64,000 nt of DNA, taken from the NCBI RefSeq assembly GCF_004011695.2, contig NC_082405.1, positions 3,223,001-3,287,000 of the forward strand. Direction: 5' to 3'. This DNA comes from Ascochyta rabiei. Its lineage: Eukaryota > Ascomycota > Dothideomycetes > Pleosporales > Didymellaceae. The first letter of the stretch is position 1, and each line of letters begins with the position of its first letter. This document shows, one piece after another, positions 10,300-20,929 of this stretch. The notes beneath the pieces are model-generated. The model was not told where the DNA came from. It was given only the letters and a program-made list of their open reading frames with translations, and searched no databases. The translations under genes and the position numbers were made by a program.

Positions 10300-11816
10300 C
10301 TACCTCCGCCGCAGGTACCAGTTGAAGGCCAGCTGGCCGGTCTCGATGGGGAAGGGGGTGGGGACCTCGGCGAGGCCTGGTCGGGCGACGGGATGCCGCA
10401 GATAGACGGCGGCGCAGATGTTCTGGTTGACCTCGAGGTAGCGGGGGATGAAGGCAAAGGCGCTCATGTAGTCGCGCGGGCGCCAGGGGGTGGCGTAGGG
10501 GGCGGCGGCGTTGCGGCGGTTCCAGGCCGAGGTGTGCTCGGTCTCGAGACGCAGCTTGTCAAAGGCCTGGCGCAGCTTGGCCTGGTCGGCGTCGCTGAAG
10601 AGGGGCTCCTCGGCGGGGTCGGGGGTGGCGGCGGCGGGGGGCGGGGCGGAGCGGGCGGCGAGCTGCGTCTTGAGGAAGTCGAACTGGGCGTCGAGGGTGG
10701 AGATGGACTCGGGCGAGGCGGAGCGCCACAGGCCGATGGCGCGCTTGACGGTCTGGCGGAAGGCGCGGAACTTCTGCTTGTCCTTTGCGCCGACGTCTTC
10801 GGCGAGAACGCCGTCGACGTCGGCCATGATGGTCTGCAGGTGGGCCTTCAGCTCGGCGGGGGTGGGCTCGTCGCGCTTCGAGGGCACGACGGCGTCGGCG
10901 GGGGGCTGGCGGGGGGTGTGGGCGGCGGCTTCGGCACGGGCGGCGGCGCGGGCGGCGGCCTTTTCCTTGGCGACGCGGCGGGCGGTGGAGGAGCGGTCCT
11001 TGCGGGCGCCCGTGGCGAACATGACGGAGCCGGGCTCGACCTGGAACATGTCGCCCGGGTTGAGCATGTAGCCGGGGAAGGGCATCTTCTTGCCGTTGAC
11101 GCGGACCAGGCCGTGGACGCAGAACTGGCGGGCCTGGCGCACGCTGCTGGCGAAGAGGGCGCGGAAGACGGCCGTGTCGAGGCGGCGCTCGATGGGGTGG
11201 TAGGCCATCTGCATGTAGGGCGTCATGGGCGGGGCGCGGGCCTTCTTGTCGCTGTCGGCGCCCTGGCCGCGCCCGGCGGCCTGCTCGCTGCCGTCGTGGC
11301 GGGCGAGGTAGCGGTGGTCCATGGGCACGACGGCGGGCAGCGAGCGCTTGAACAGGCGCGCCCACTTCTTCTCGCGTATCTGCTCGCCGTGGTAGGCGCG
11401 CGTGTCGGCCTTGGCGGTCCATTTCTGCTGGAAGAAGGTGCGCGTGGCGACGTTGGGCGGGCGCAGCTGCGCGAGGCTGTACAGCGTCCAGCGCGACATG
11501 TCCTGGCGGATTTTCTGTCACCGTCAGCAGGGCGGGCGTGGGAGGGCGGGCGTGGGAGGGCGTGGGAGGGTAGGGCAGGGCAGGGCGTGACAGGACATGG
11601 CATGGCAGGACATGGCATGGCAGGACGCAGCAGGACAGGACGCAGCAGGACAGGACGCAGCAGGACAGGACGCAGCAGGACAGGACGCAGCAGGACAGGA
11701 CGCAGCAGGACAGGACGCAGCAGGACAGGACCCAGCAAGACAGGTCACGTGAACGGAATGGCAGATGGCAGACGCACCAGCTTCTTGAGCGAGTGGAATC
11801 TCGGCTTCTTCCTCAT
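10300..11816 (-). CDS. NAM9: Mitochondrial small-subunit ribosomal protein uS4m (NAM9 family)
   Basis: Component of the mitochondrial 37S subunit; binds 16S-like rRNA early in assembly. Predicted 417 aa. Exon 1 (11816-11778) encodes MRKKPRFHSLKKL and is joined to exon 2 (11514-10300) by a 263 nt GT-AG intron filled by a minisatellite; splicing gives KKLKIRQDMSRWTLYSLAQL, the conserved basic N-terminus. The S4 RNA-binding domain is clear (FRALFASSVRQARQFCVHG, then VRVNGKKMPFPGYMLNPGD). An Ala/Arg-rich insertion and a long C-terminal extension follow, ending in FPIETGQLAFNWYLRRR, as in fungal NAM9 proteins. It is transcribed divergently from the La gene, with about 300 bp between the start codons. 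Confidence 0.9.
11591..11740. repeat. 15 bp intronic minisatellite (NAM9 intron 1)
   Basis: Two CAGGACATGGCATGG units, seven identical CAGGACGCAGCAGGA units (11621-11725) and one diverged unit, all in the same 15 bp register. The array lies inside the intron and is not coding. Confidence 0.9.
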
Positions 11817-12117
11817 GGCGGCGATGGGGGTCGTGGCGGTGGGTGGTGGTGACGGTGGTGACGAGGTCGTGGCCGGCCGTGGTCTACGACGGACGTCGGC
11901 CCCAGCGATGCATGGACGTCCAAAATCTCGAGCGCTAAGAAAATTCCCCACCCGAGCTCTCGCCCGCGCGACGCCTGCACCCTCGACGCCCTCGACGCCT
12001 GCACCCTCGACGCCCTCGACGCCCTCGCCGCCCTCGCCTCACCACCGCCGTGCCCTTTTGCCCAACTCCCCCTGGACCGCCCAATTCCCCCCCCCGCGAC
12101 CCAGACACACGCCCGCC
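11817..12117. promoter_or_regulatory. Bidirectional promoter region of NAM9 and La genes
   Basis: A 301 bp gap separates the divergent start codons. It contains a short CTCGACGCC / GCACC direct repeat (about 11980-12025). No TATA box is evident, consistent with housekeeping genes. Inferred from arrangement only. Confidence 0.4.
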
Positions 12118-13842
12118 ATGGCCGACACCGCCGCCGCCGCCGCCGCCGAGGTCAAGCCCGCCGAGGCGCCCAAGAGTGAGCTGCGCGCACCTCCGCACAC
12201 AAACTCTGCACCACTGACGCCCAGCAGCAGCCACCGAGGGCGAGGAGATCCTGCGCCTCAACGGCAGCGACGCCAAGCCAGACCGCCGCGACCGCCGCGA
12301 TGACCGCGACCGCGACCACCGAGGCGGCCGAGGAGCTCGTGGAGGCCGTGGACGCGGAGGCCCCCGCGGCGGAGGAGGCTTCAAGAACAGAAAGTGCGTC
12401 GCTGCCCTGCCGCCCTCCCTCCGTCCAACCCTGCTGACTGACCCAGGGCGCGCAACAACGAGTTCGAGGACCTGCCCGAGACTGACGACCCCGTCGAGAT
12501 CCGCAACCAGGTCAGTCTCTCCCTACCTAGTCTCTGCCTCTTCGACTCTACCTTTGCCTAGTCTCTGCCTCCCCGACTCTCCTCTGCCTAGTCTCTGCCT
12601 CCCCGACTCTCCTCTGCCTAGTCTCTGCCTCCCCGACTCTCCTCTGCCTAGTCTCTGCCTCCCCGACTCTCCTCTGCCTAGTCTCTGCCTCCCCGACTCT
12701 CCTCTGCCTAGTCTCTGCCTCCCCGACTCTCCTCTGCCTAGTCTCTGCCTCCCCGACTCTCCTCTGCCTAGTCTCTGCCTCTGCCTAGTCTCTGCCTCTG
12801 CCTAGTCTCTGCCTCTGCCTCTGCCTCCCCGACCCTTGCCTCCTGCTGACCCTTCCCTCCCCCCCAGGTCGAATTCTACTTCTCCACCCACAACCTCGTC
12901 ACCGACGAACACCTCTTCAAGGAGCTCGACGGCCCCAAGAACCGCCCCGTCAGCATCAAGCACATCGCCGACTTCAAGCGCATGCGTCGCTTCCAGCCCT
13001 ACTCCGCCATCGTCGCCGCCCTGCGCGAGAGCAAGGACCTGCTGGTCGTGGACGACGGCGACTTCAGCGGCCCCGGCAACGAGGCCGTCAAGCGCAAGGA
13101 GCCCCTCTCCGTCCCGACCAAGGACGACGACGAGAAGAACCCGCCCTCGACCTCGGACCTCTTCTTCCGCCTGCAGCGCGCCTCCTCCAACGACCTCGGC
13201 CGCAGCGCCTACGTCAAGGGCTTCGGCGACCCCGAGGCCGGCCAGATTGCCCTCGAGCAATTCTTCCGTCCCTTCGGCGCCGTCATGGTCCGCAAGCGCC
13301 GCGAGGCCGACGGCACCTTCAAGGGCAGCGTCTTCGTCGAGTTCGACACCGAGGACAGCCAGAAGCAGTTCCTCGCCCTCGACCCGGCCCCCAAGTTCAA
13401 CGACAACGCCCTGACCATCATGGGCAAGAAGGAGTACTCGGAGATGAAGTGCAAGGAAAAGGGCATCAAGCCCGAGTGGGAGCGCTCCGACGAGAGGCGC
13501 GAGCACCGCGACGGCCGCGACAACCGGTCTGGCGGCCGCGGTGCTCGGGGTGGCCGCGGAGGCCGCGGTGCCCGTGGAGGACGCGGCGGCCGCGACGACC
13601 GCAACCGCCGCGACACGCGCTCTCGCCGCGACCGCAGCCGCTCTGTGGACGGCGACGACTGGAAGGACCGCCGCGACCGCTTCCAGAGCGGCAAGGACGA
13701 CCAGTCCAAGGAGTCCAAGCCGATCGAGCGCGACGCCCACGGCGTCCCCGTCGTCCAGGATACGAGCAACAAGCGCAAGGCCGACGACGACGCTGGTGGC
13801 GAGGACAAGAAGAGCAAGCTGGAGATCAAGGAGGACGCCTAG
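12118..13842 (+). CDS. La-type RNA-binding protein (LHP1-like)
   Basis: Nuclear chaperone that binds the 3' oligo-U of new RNA polymerase III transcripts such as pre-tRNAs. Predicted 421 aa from four exons: 12118-12175, 12225-12393, 12447-12510 and 12868-13842. Exon 2 encodes an Arg/Gly-rich segment with GGRGARGGRGRGG. The La motif starts at the exon 3/4 junction (residues about 85-170: VEFYFSTHNLVTDEHLFKEL, then VSIKHIADFKRMRRF). An RRM follows at about 210-290 (SAYVKGFGD, then GSVFVEFDTEDSQKQFLALD). A second RGG block (about 319-350) and a Lys-rich NLS-like tail end the protein. Intron 3 (357 nt) is expanded by a 30 bp minisatellite. Three in-frame acceptors 3 nt apart (after 12224, 12227 or 12230) make the exon 2 start ambiguous by one or two residues. 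Confidence 0.9.
12541..12836. repeat. 30 bp intronic minisatellite (La gene intron 3)
   Basis: Seven perfect 30 bp units (12571-12780) alternating CCCCGACTCTCCTCTG with CCTAGTCTCTGCCT, one diverged copy before them and a shorter CTCTGCCTAGT tail after. The array lies between a GTCAGT donor and a polypyrimidine-rich acceptor. Confidence 0.92.
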
Positions 13843-14214
13843 ACAGCGAACCAAGGGGGTGGGCCGCACCTGCCTACGTAGGCAGCCGGCTGAAAAGGAG
13901 ACATGCAGGCGTGAGCATCTCCCAGTGGATGTGGAGGATTGCATACACGGCGTTTGGGCTCTTCATTTCCTTTTGTTGCCATGGTCGCGATACCATTACG
14001 ATAGGACTGGGTTGGAAAAGTATCATCCTCCTATACATGTACGTAGTCTCCTCACGTCTCGTCACGTCTCGTCCAAGTCTGCAAACCACGCAAGACCGCG
14101 AACTGCGAATGAAGAGAGTACGACGTACCACCCACCCCACACACACCCTGTTGTGAAGCGACCAAAAGCACTAAATAAAAAAAAGAAGGCATTAAGATGC
14201 AAGAAAAAGCATAA
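13843..14214. other. Intergenic between La gene and tRNA
   Basis: 3' flank of the La gene. Nothing else supported. Confidence 0.5.
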
Positions 14215-14351
14215 TGACACGAGTGGGGTTCGAACCCACGCACGTTTCCGTAGTAGAGATTTGAGCACTCGCGCATCTCCTGCAGAAATGACTAGCAAGA
14301 CTGCAGATTCGGGCTTAAATCTACCGCCTTAGACCACTCGGCCATCGTGTC
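14215..14351 (-). tRNA. tRNA-Leu(TAA) with intron of about 55 nt
   Basis: The acceptor stem GACACGA pairs with TCGTGTC, followed by discriminator A. The D arm is GCCGAGTGGTCTAAGGC. The anticodon stem GTAGA pairs with TCTAC, with TTTAAG in the loop, giving anticodon TAA. About 55 nt of intron follow position 37. A variable arm closed by ACG/CGT marks a class II tRNA, and the T arm is GTGGG TTCGAAC CCCAC. Without the intron the tRNA is about 82 nt plus CCA. The type II shape and the TAA anticodon support leucine. Confidence 0.9.
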
Positions 14352-17300
14352 ATGAACGTTGGAATAAGATATATTAGTAGGATAGACAATATACATCCCA
14401 AATCCCAAATCTGGCAAGACAACGCGGGAGACTTGGGGATGCGACGGGCCCTGAGAGAGGTTTCTGGATCTGTTTCTTTTTCGCGAAGACTGCACCCCGA
14501 GTCGGTAGATGGTCGAGCAAACGCATTGATAACCCCCTCCTCTTCTTCCTCTCCATTCTACACCTGCACACCCCACCCCCTCCTTCCACCTCGCTGCAAA
14601 ACCGCTCAGCATCACCTGGCCGGATTCGCACCCGCTGTTCGCACGGTGTGCTGTGGTTGAGCTAAGCCTTGCTGACATGCACAACCACAACCACCCGCCT
14701 GCTCGCTCGCACTCGGACTCGGACTCGGATGCTCCGGTCAGACTACCCGCGCACCCTGCCGTTGCTGACCTCCGTAGAGCTTTCCTCCCGGCGAGCGCTG
14801 GGCGGGCTCCGTGCGGGCTCCGTGCGGGTTGTGTCACGGCGGGGGGATTACACGGCAGCGTTGCTACGGCGTGGGTGTGTTTGGAGCTGTGGGTGCGTCG
14901 GGGCTGTATATCTCTCGTCTCGGTTTTCCTAATTTTTATTTTTTTTTGCGTTGCGAGGATCGTGTCTTCAATCTTTTTTCGTTGTTTGTCTTGTTCTCGT
15001 TGTGTCTCTTGTGTCTTGTGTCTCGTGTCTCGTGTACGGCTGCTGGGCTGGGCTGATCGCACTCTGCCATGTCGTCCGCTATGTCTTTTCAGATCGCTTT
15101 CACCCTCTTCCGGTGGATGTTCCGTGGCTCCACTGCGTCGTCTGAGGAGGGAGTCTCCGCTGCAGAGACATTTCATTCATCGTCAGTAGTTCCTGCGCTG
15201 CCGTCAGGTCGCAGAGGTCCTCGGTCGAGAAGCCCGGAGACGTCGCCGTTGCTGGGCGGCGCAGTTTTTGGATTGCGAGAGACGCAGGGGCGGTGGGAGG
15301 ATGAGCAGAGGGAGGGAGGCGTGCAGGTTGCGCCGCCGAGGGTTGTGTTTCCCTTGTTGGGGTCGGTGTGAGAGGGTGTGTTCTGTGTGGATGGATACGT
15401 GATGAAGGTATGTTTGCCTTCCGGGAGTGGAGGGTACTGAATTATACTCATCGTCTGCAGGAACTACATGGTCGATCTGAATGGTACAAAACAGCCGGCA
15501 GCTGCTCCACGCATGGCACGACAATGTCAGGATCCAGGTACGCCACCACACGACCAGGACGAGTGAGTCGCGACAGGCTGCAAGACTAGACATCGTAATC
15601 TTCGTCCTGTTTGTCGAAAAGAGCCAAGGGACAACGCACGATGCCCGTACTGGGAAACATCGCAGCGGGCATGGCGGCGTACTCTACTATCTCAAGATTC
15701 TGGGACGACCTCACATTATCCGCGCTGGTTTCTAGCTCAATAGTGCACGCAACAAGTACCCGCGTTAGGTGTACCTTACGTTGTCACCCGGACACAGTGT
15801 AATGACAGCTGAGTGCAAGTCGGCAAAGAATTCCACGGCTAAGCTTCGCTTCGAGCTGCGCTTAAATGCTCGACCCAACCTGCCACAGTACAAGTGATGA
15901 TACACTGCCAGCCTGAATGAGCTTTTGGAGTCCTGTATTATCAAGGACGTGCCGGAAGACTAGTAGCGCGTGCATCTTTCCGTTAGACATCCAGATATAC
16001 CGGCAATTTCCATACTCTCCCACTGAAACGTGTCGAACAAATCTCCCAATTTCTCAAGCAGCGAAACAAAAGAAGTCAAGACATGCCTGCTGTGACGTGA
16101 AAATCGCTAACGGATATGGACCGGTGCGAAAAGAGTCCATCGATTGACAGCCTGCCGTTCTGTAATTATACGGGTGCCTGTCACAACAAAAGCTAGATGC
16201 TGTGGCGGCTGACAGTGATGCTGCTGGATCATCAAGGTATATCATCACCCGCAGTCTGGCGCATTTCTTTATACGAGCTCACCACTACACTCTCCCTGCG
16301 TAGAACTACAAACTCTCTTGATGTTTATTTGTTCAAGCTGCACGTTACGACAATGAACTTCTGCTTGGTTCCATCTTGACTGTGCTCTATCTCGACCGTG
16401 CTCCATCTCGACCTTGTTGGTTGTAACATGGTTTCCAACAACAAGTCAGACTCATTCGACTCTGACGAGAATGATGATGGTGAATGTGATTCTCGTCGCT
16501 ATGGATCTCGTCACGATGCCTGACCTCCCGCAGGGTACTGCGAACTTGCGAAGCAGTGGAGTCACAGTTCGCCCTGCCTCTGAACGCTGTTCTATGTACG
16601 TTTGCCGTTTAGAATCCTTGAGGTGAGAAACGTCTCTGCTGTTTGAGATGCGCTCACCAACTGTCTGAGTCCAGGGACCTTGCTGTCTAAAAAATATTGC
16701 TTAGAAACTGAAAAATATTGCTTAGAAACTGAAGGTAGAATTGAAAGATTTGAATAATGAGATGGATAGGCCAACGAGTGAAAAATGAAGAAATCGTGTT
16801 TGTACCTAATCAAGTACGTGATCACTAGGAGCCTCCTGAGGGGAAGAGAGCCGTCAGGCACTCCTCCGACTGAAGAGCGGTGGAGTCTCCCCTACAAGTA
16901 CTGTGGGTGGTTGCTGTCAATTGATTTTGTCGACTAATGCGGCGACCACAAGAGATCGGAGATGCAGAATTTGTCCAATTTTCCTGTTTCTAAACTCCAC
17001 TACGTTGTCCTTGAACATCGACATATCGATCTGGTTATCTATGACCACACACTCGCAACGTGCCTTGCATCCTATCTGCCAGGTAAGAGCTTAATGTATC
17101 GTTTTCATCAATTTGGGATCCGCTACATGCTTTCGCACCAAGCCACCTCACCTTGGGTTACGGGGTGCGCTTGGTCTTTCAAGCAAGTTTTTGCTATCAT
17201 TCCATCATCTTGCAATTCTCAGCACCGCAATATAATAGCAATTCACACGATTCGATATTGGAGTTGAATATTATATTGTTTTTGAATCCTCCGTTTCAGA

Positions 17301-17673
17301 CCCGCACACTCACGCAAACAGGCCAGGGCTCAAAAGGAACGAGTCTCTTCGTACATAGGAACTTAGCCGAATAGCAACACTTGTGCCGTTTGGCATTTAA
17401 CATTAGCACAAGGGTAGACTGGCTGGTAGCAAGCGCGTACGGCTGGTCGTGAGTTTGAAGGTGGGGGCAGCTGGACGCCTGATGGGGGCCAAAAGACAAG
17501 CGGCACTTACCACCGCAGCTTCGTTTTCTCGATCCAGCTTCGTTGCCTCAACCCCTTTGTTCGCTTACGTCGAATGCTTGAGTATCTGCTATATGTCCGG
17601 ACTGCCTTTCCACGACAATAGGTTCGCGGGCTGAGACAAATCAAGACTCCACGACACTGTCAGAGCCTTCACT
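14352..17673. other. Long gene-poor stretch
   Basis: No confident gene. A 294-codon minus-strand ORF (14292-15176) overlaps the tRNA and is low-complexity Arg/Ser/Thr. A 100-codon plus-strand ORF starts at an ATG at 15069 (after a pyrimidine-rich stretch) and ends at 15371; an intron-like GTATGT...CTGCAG lies after it, so a small gene is possible but unproven. A 21 bp direct duplication (AAAAATATTGCTTAG unit) lies at about 16688-16731. Confidence 0.4.
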
Positions 17674-19677
17674 ATGCACGGCGTGGTACAAGAACTTGAC
17701 GCGAGCCAGAAAGGCGTATGCGTCCGCGAATCACTTCTCCCGGAAGAGCAGACCATCAAAGCCCAACGCTCTAGATCAGAATCCGCGAGCGGCACAGAGT
17801 TCAACAAACAAGCGCCTCTATCACAAACATGGCTGTGGTGGAAGCTTGAGATCCTCAGCTGGTGCGGAAGCTTCTGCTGCTTCGTTGCCATTGTCGTCGT
17901 CATGCGGAGTTTCGAGGGACAGCCACTACCTCACTTGCAGTTCGGAATAGCGCCCAATGCGGTCATCGGAGTGTTAGCTACGCTTACTGAACTGTTGCTC
18001 GTCGTTCCTGTCAGAACAGGAATCGGACAAGTGAAATGGCTGCAAGCAGTTCGAAAAAGGCCGATGGATGATTTTCGATCAATTGATGAAGCTAGCAGAG
18101 GCCCGTGGGGAAGCATTTTACTTCTTACTCAAAGAAAAGGCGGGTAAGAGTCTCTCCATATGTAAGAGTCTTGAGAAGGCATTCAGAGGAGCTTACTTGG
18201 TGTGTCTAGATTGACAGGCTCCTTCAGCGCTGTCGTCATCATCCTCGCGCTTGGAATGGCCACATTTACCCAACAAGCCCTGAGCTATCACGTCGTCTTT
18301 CCGCAAAGCAATGATGCTCAGATGCCGGTTGCTAATATTATGAATGGTACAGGGTGGGCACAGCTTGCGGATGGGACAAACGTGTATGGCATCGATCCAC
18401 AAATGCTGTCTGCTCCATATGTTGGACTGTTCAGTCGACCCGACACTGCCTTCACCGCCAAAACCCATTGCGCTACGAGCAACTGCACCTGGGAACCATA
18501 TGAAACACTGGGCGTATGCAACACTTGCGTAGACCTGACTTCGAAGCTTCGGAAAATCAAAGCAACTGCTGAGATGATCCTCGTAGGGCAAGATCGCGAA
18601 GAGAAAAAGGCGTACTATACCACAAATCATTACGCTCTGCCAAATAATTTCACCCTGATGGGAAAACAGTCAGGAGAGATCTACTCAGCAAGTGTATTGC
18701 AATCGAATGGATTGCTGAACCTCTCCACGACGTTGAGTGGACCAAAAGGTGGGTCTAACATCTATGCTGAGAAGCCCGGACAAACCTGGGCGTCAGTCGC
18801 CTTCGCCAACAACGGCTCAAAACTCTTCAGCGTTCTGGGTGTAGGGCCTTTGAACGGTAGTTTCATCGAACAGCCAGACTCAAACTTTACCACCAAAGAC
18901 ACCGGAAATGTCAACGCGCCTCCTGTTGCGTTTCAGTGTTTACTCCAATACTGTGTTCGCACCATGCGCGCCGCTGCTACCAATGGATCAATCTACGAGA
19001 CTGAGGTGTCAAGGTGGACAGACCAGACGCAGTCCTTCTACAATGCGAGCGGGTACTTCACAGATATAGTGCTCCATCCGCCTGGGTCCCCGACAGCTTT
19101 TCGTGTGAATGGATACGCCGGTGGGACCCTATCCAAATGGTCATCAACGTATCTGGAGGGTGATGTGACCGGCTGGCGCAATCTATCCACTCTTCCTGCC
19201 GGCCTTGTTGGGTACGACTCGCAAGTGCAGGAAATCATTGCGCCCTCGTCACTGTTTGTTCAGCCTATCTACCAGGCCATGAACGAATCCAACACCGGTT
19301 TTCCGGATCTAATGCAAAACCTCGCCGAGGCAATGTCACTTGGACTGAGGAACCTGCCGTATCAGCCCGCTCCTGTTCGAGGCAGAGCTTTCACAACTAC
19401 CACCCGCGCCGTCGTTACATGGCCATGGCTGATCTTGCCTGCACTCGAGCTCGTAGGTAGTCTGGCTTTCTTAATTGCGATCATGGTCGAGACGCGGAGG
19501 AGGAACATGGTGCCCTGGACGAACAATGTGTTGGCGTACTTCTTCCACGGGCTGCGGCAGCCGGTAGTGGAAGAGAGGCTTTTGAGTCCAGCTCAGATGG
19601 AGGAAAAGGCGAAGGGGCTGCTTATAAAGTTTTGGAAAGATAAAGATGGGGGTCAGTTGGTGGTAGAAAAGCAGTAA
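17674..19677 (+). CDS. DUF3176 family membrane protein
   Basis: Predicted 645 aa fungal membrane protein of unknown function. Exon 1 is 17674-18143 and exon 2 is 18210-19677; the 66 nt GT-AG intron restores KGGLTGSFSAVVIILALG. The N-terminal part has two membrane segments (CGSFCCFVAIVVVMRSF, then AVIGVLATLTELLLVVPV) and the family motif FRSIDEASRGPWGSILLL. A third segment (SAVVIILALGMATFTQQAL) precedes a long extracellular domain with many N-x-S/T sites and Cys motifs such as CATSNCTWEPYETLGVCNTC. A last transmembrane helix (LILPALELVGSLAFLIAIMV) is followed by VETRRRNMVPWTNNVLAYFF, a typical C-terminal signature. Length and order fit the family; the role is unknown. Confidence 0.88.
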
Positions 19678-20300
19678 TTGAGAGTAGCAAGTAAGATTCT
19701 AGGAACAGATCCGTCCCGCTTTTGTGCATAGGCCATAGAGCATCTGTCGCTATTTCTTTGAGCAATGCTTCTTTTGTAGCTTCGTGCATCTAGATGGCAG
19801 ATTTATAAGAATACTTCCTCTTGTTCGGACGTATCGTCCATTCTCTACGCCGTGGTTCTTGGCGAGAAGATTTGGCGGTATCGGACGGTCTGATGCAGCT
19901 GTACATACATCTGCAGCGCTACTGGAACCCGAAGGCTGCCTTTCGTTGGCAACATGATGTCCAAGGATCTGCATTTAAACACATGCTTACCTGTATTTCA
20001 AAACGTAGCTCTGAGCCTCGCCTGCATTTGTATTGGTTGATCAAAAATTCTATAGGACGTCTGGAGTCTTCTGCGAGTCAAGTCAACCCCAGTACTTACT
20101 AAGCTCATTAGAGAGAAGATGCAGTTAGAGGATGTAACTCAAGACGACGATCGCGATTATATATTGAGCCTACATGACAATGGTTCCTTATGTCCCGCTC
20201 GATCCAGCAAGTGTTACAATCCATGCCCCATGCACCCTGTTCTCCTTCCTCAAAGTTCAATGCACACGGCCTAGCCGCTTAATCTGGTCCGCTCCAAGTC
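19678..20300. other. Intergenic, no gene seen
   Basis: 3' flank of the DUF3176 gene and unassigned sequence leading into the transposase relic. Short ORFs only. Confidence 0.4.
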
Positions 20301-20929
20301 TCTGTAGTTATTTATGCACACAGATGTTCCATCTTCTCTTCTGCCAACGCCGTTACCCATACTCTTCTGTGCCCCCCTCCGCTTGTGACCCAGGGCTCAT
20401 TATCCCATGCAACGTCTCCCCACTGTCCAAACGCCAATGCCGCAAAAGCCCCTTCCCATCAAAGCGGCTGCTGCTGAGATGCCGCCAATAACGAAGACCT
20501 GGGTGGGGCTACGCGGCGTATATACCCTCTGCTTCGTAGGGCGCCCCGTATTGCGTAGTCGCCTACGTGCCAATGGGCGAACGGGCCTGTAGCCAGCTGC
20601 AGAAAGCTCATCTGACGAGTAAACCGAGAATGTCGAACGTAGGCCACAAGCTCGTCGATTTGTTCATCACTCAGTTCTCGTGGACGACCCGTTCGCTTCT
20701 TTGGTGTGATGCTATCAGCTTGGAGAGCGTAGGAAACCTGTCTTGTCGAGACGCGAAGCAGTTCTGCGATGAATTTATGCGTATGCCCAGCAAGGCGCAG
20801 AGTGTGAATCTGCAGCCTCTCGTTGCGAGATAAATACTGGTGGCGCGGTGTCTTTGTTTGCGGTCTGGGCAATGTTGTTGAAGAAGGCATGGCTGATGCG
20901 TCGCCTTGCTGAACTATTTTTCGGTTCAA
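20300..20929 (-). pseudogene. Tc1/mariner-type transposase N-terminal relic
   Basis: The open part (20929-20459) encodes a helix-turn-helix DNA-binding region: [20 protein letters not shown], then [20 protein letters not shown], the GRPR linker typical of Tc1/mariner transposases, and [20 protein letters not shown]. It stops where the catalytic domain should begin. About 80 bp further on, in another frame, residues like WDNEPWVTSGGHRRVWVT match the first catalytic-Asp region, with Asn where the Asp is expected, before more stops. I read this as a frameshifted, 3'-truncated relic. No terminal inverted repeats were identified. Confidence 0.7.

Noticed and set aside
10213..12303. 696-codon plus-strand ORF rich in Gly/Ala/Val
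   Set aside because: It is the antisense shadow of the NAM9 exon in G+C-rich DNA and also runs through the intronic minisatellite; no family features.
12541..12836. Regular 30 bp repeats resembling a CRISPR-like array
   Set aside because: No unique spacers; head-to-tail minisatellite inside a spliceosomal intron of a fungal gene.
12802..13944. 380-codon minus-strand ORF
   Set aside because: Antisense shadow of the La protein exon 4.
14292..15176. 294-codon minus-strand ORF
   Set aside because: Overlaps the tRNA gene, low-complexity composition, no motif.
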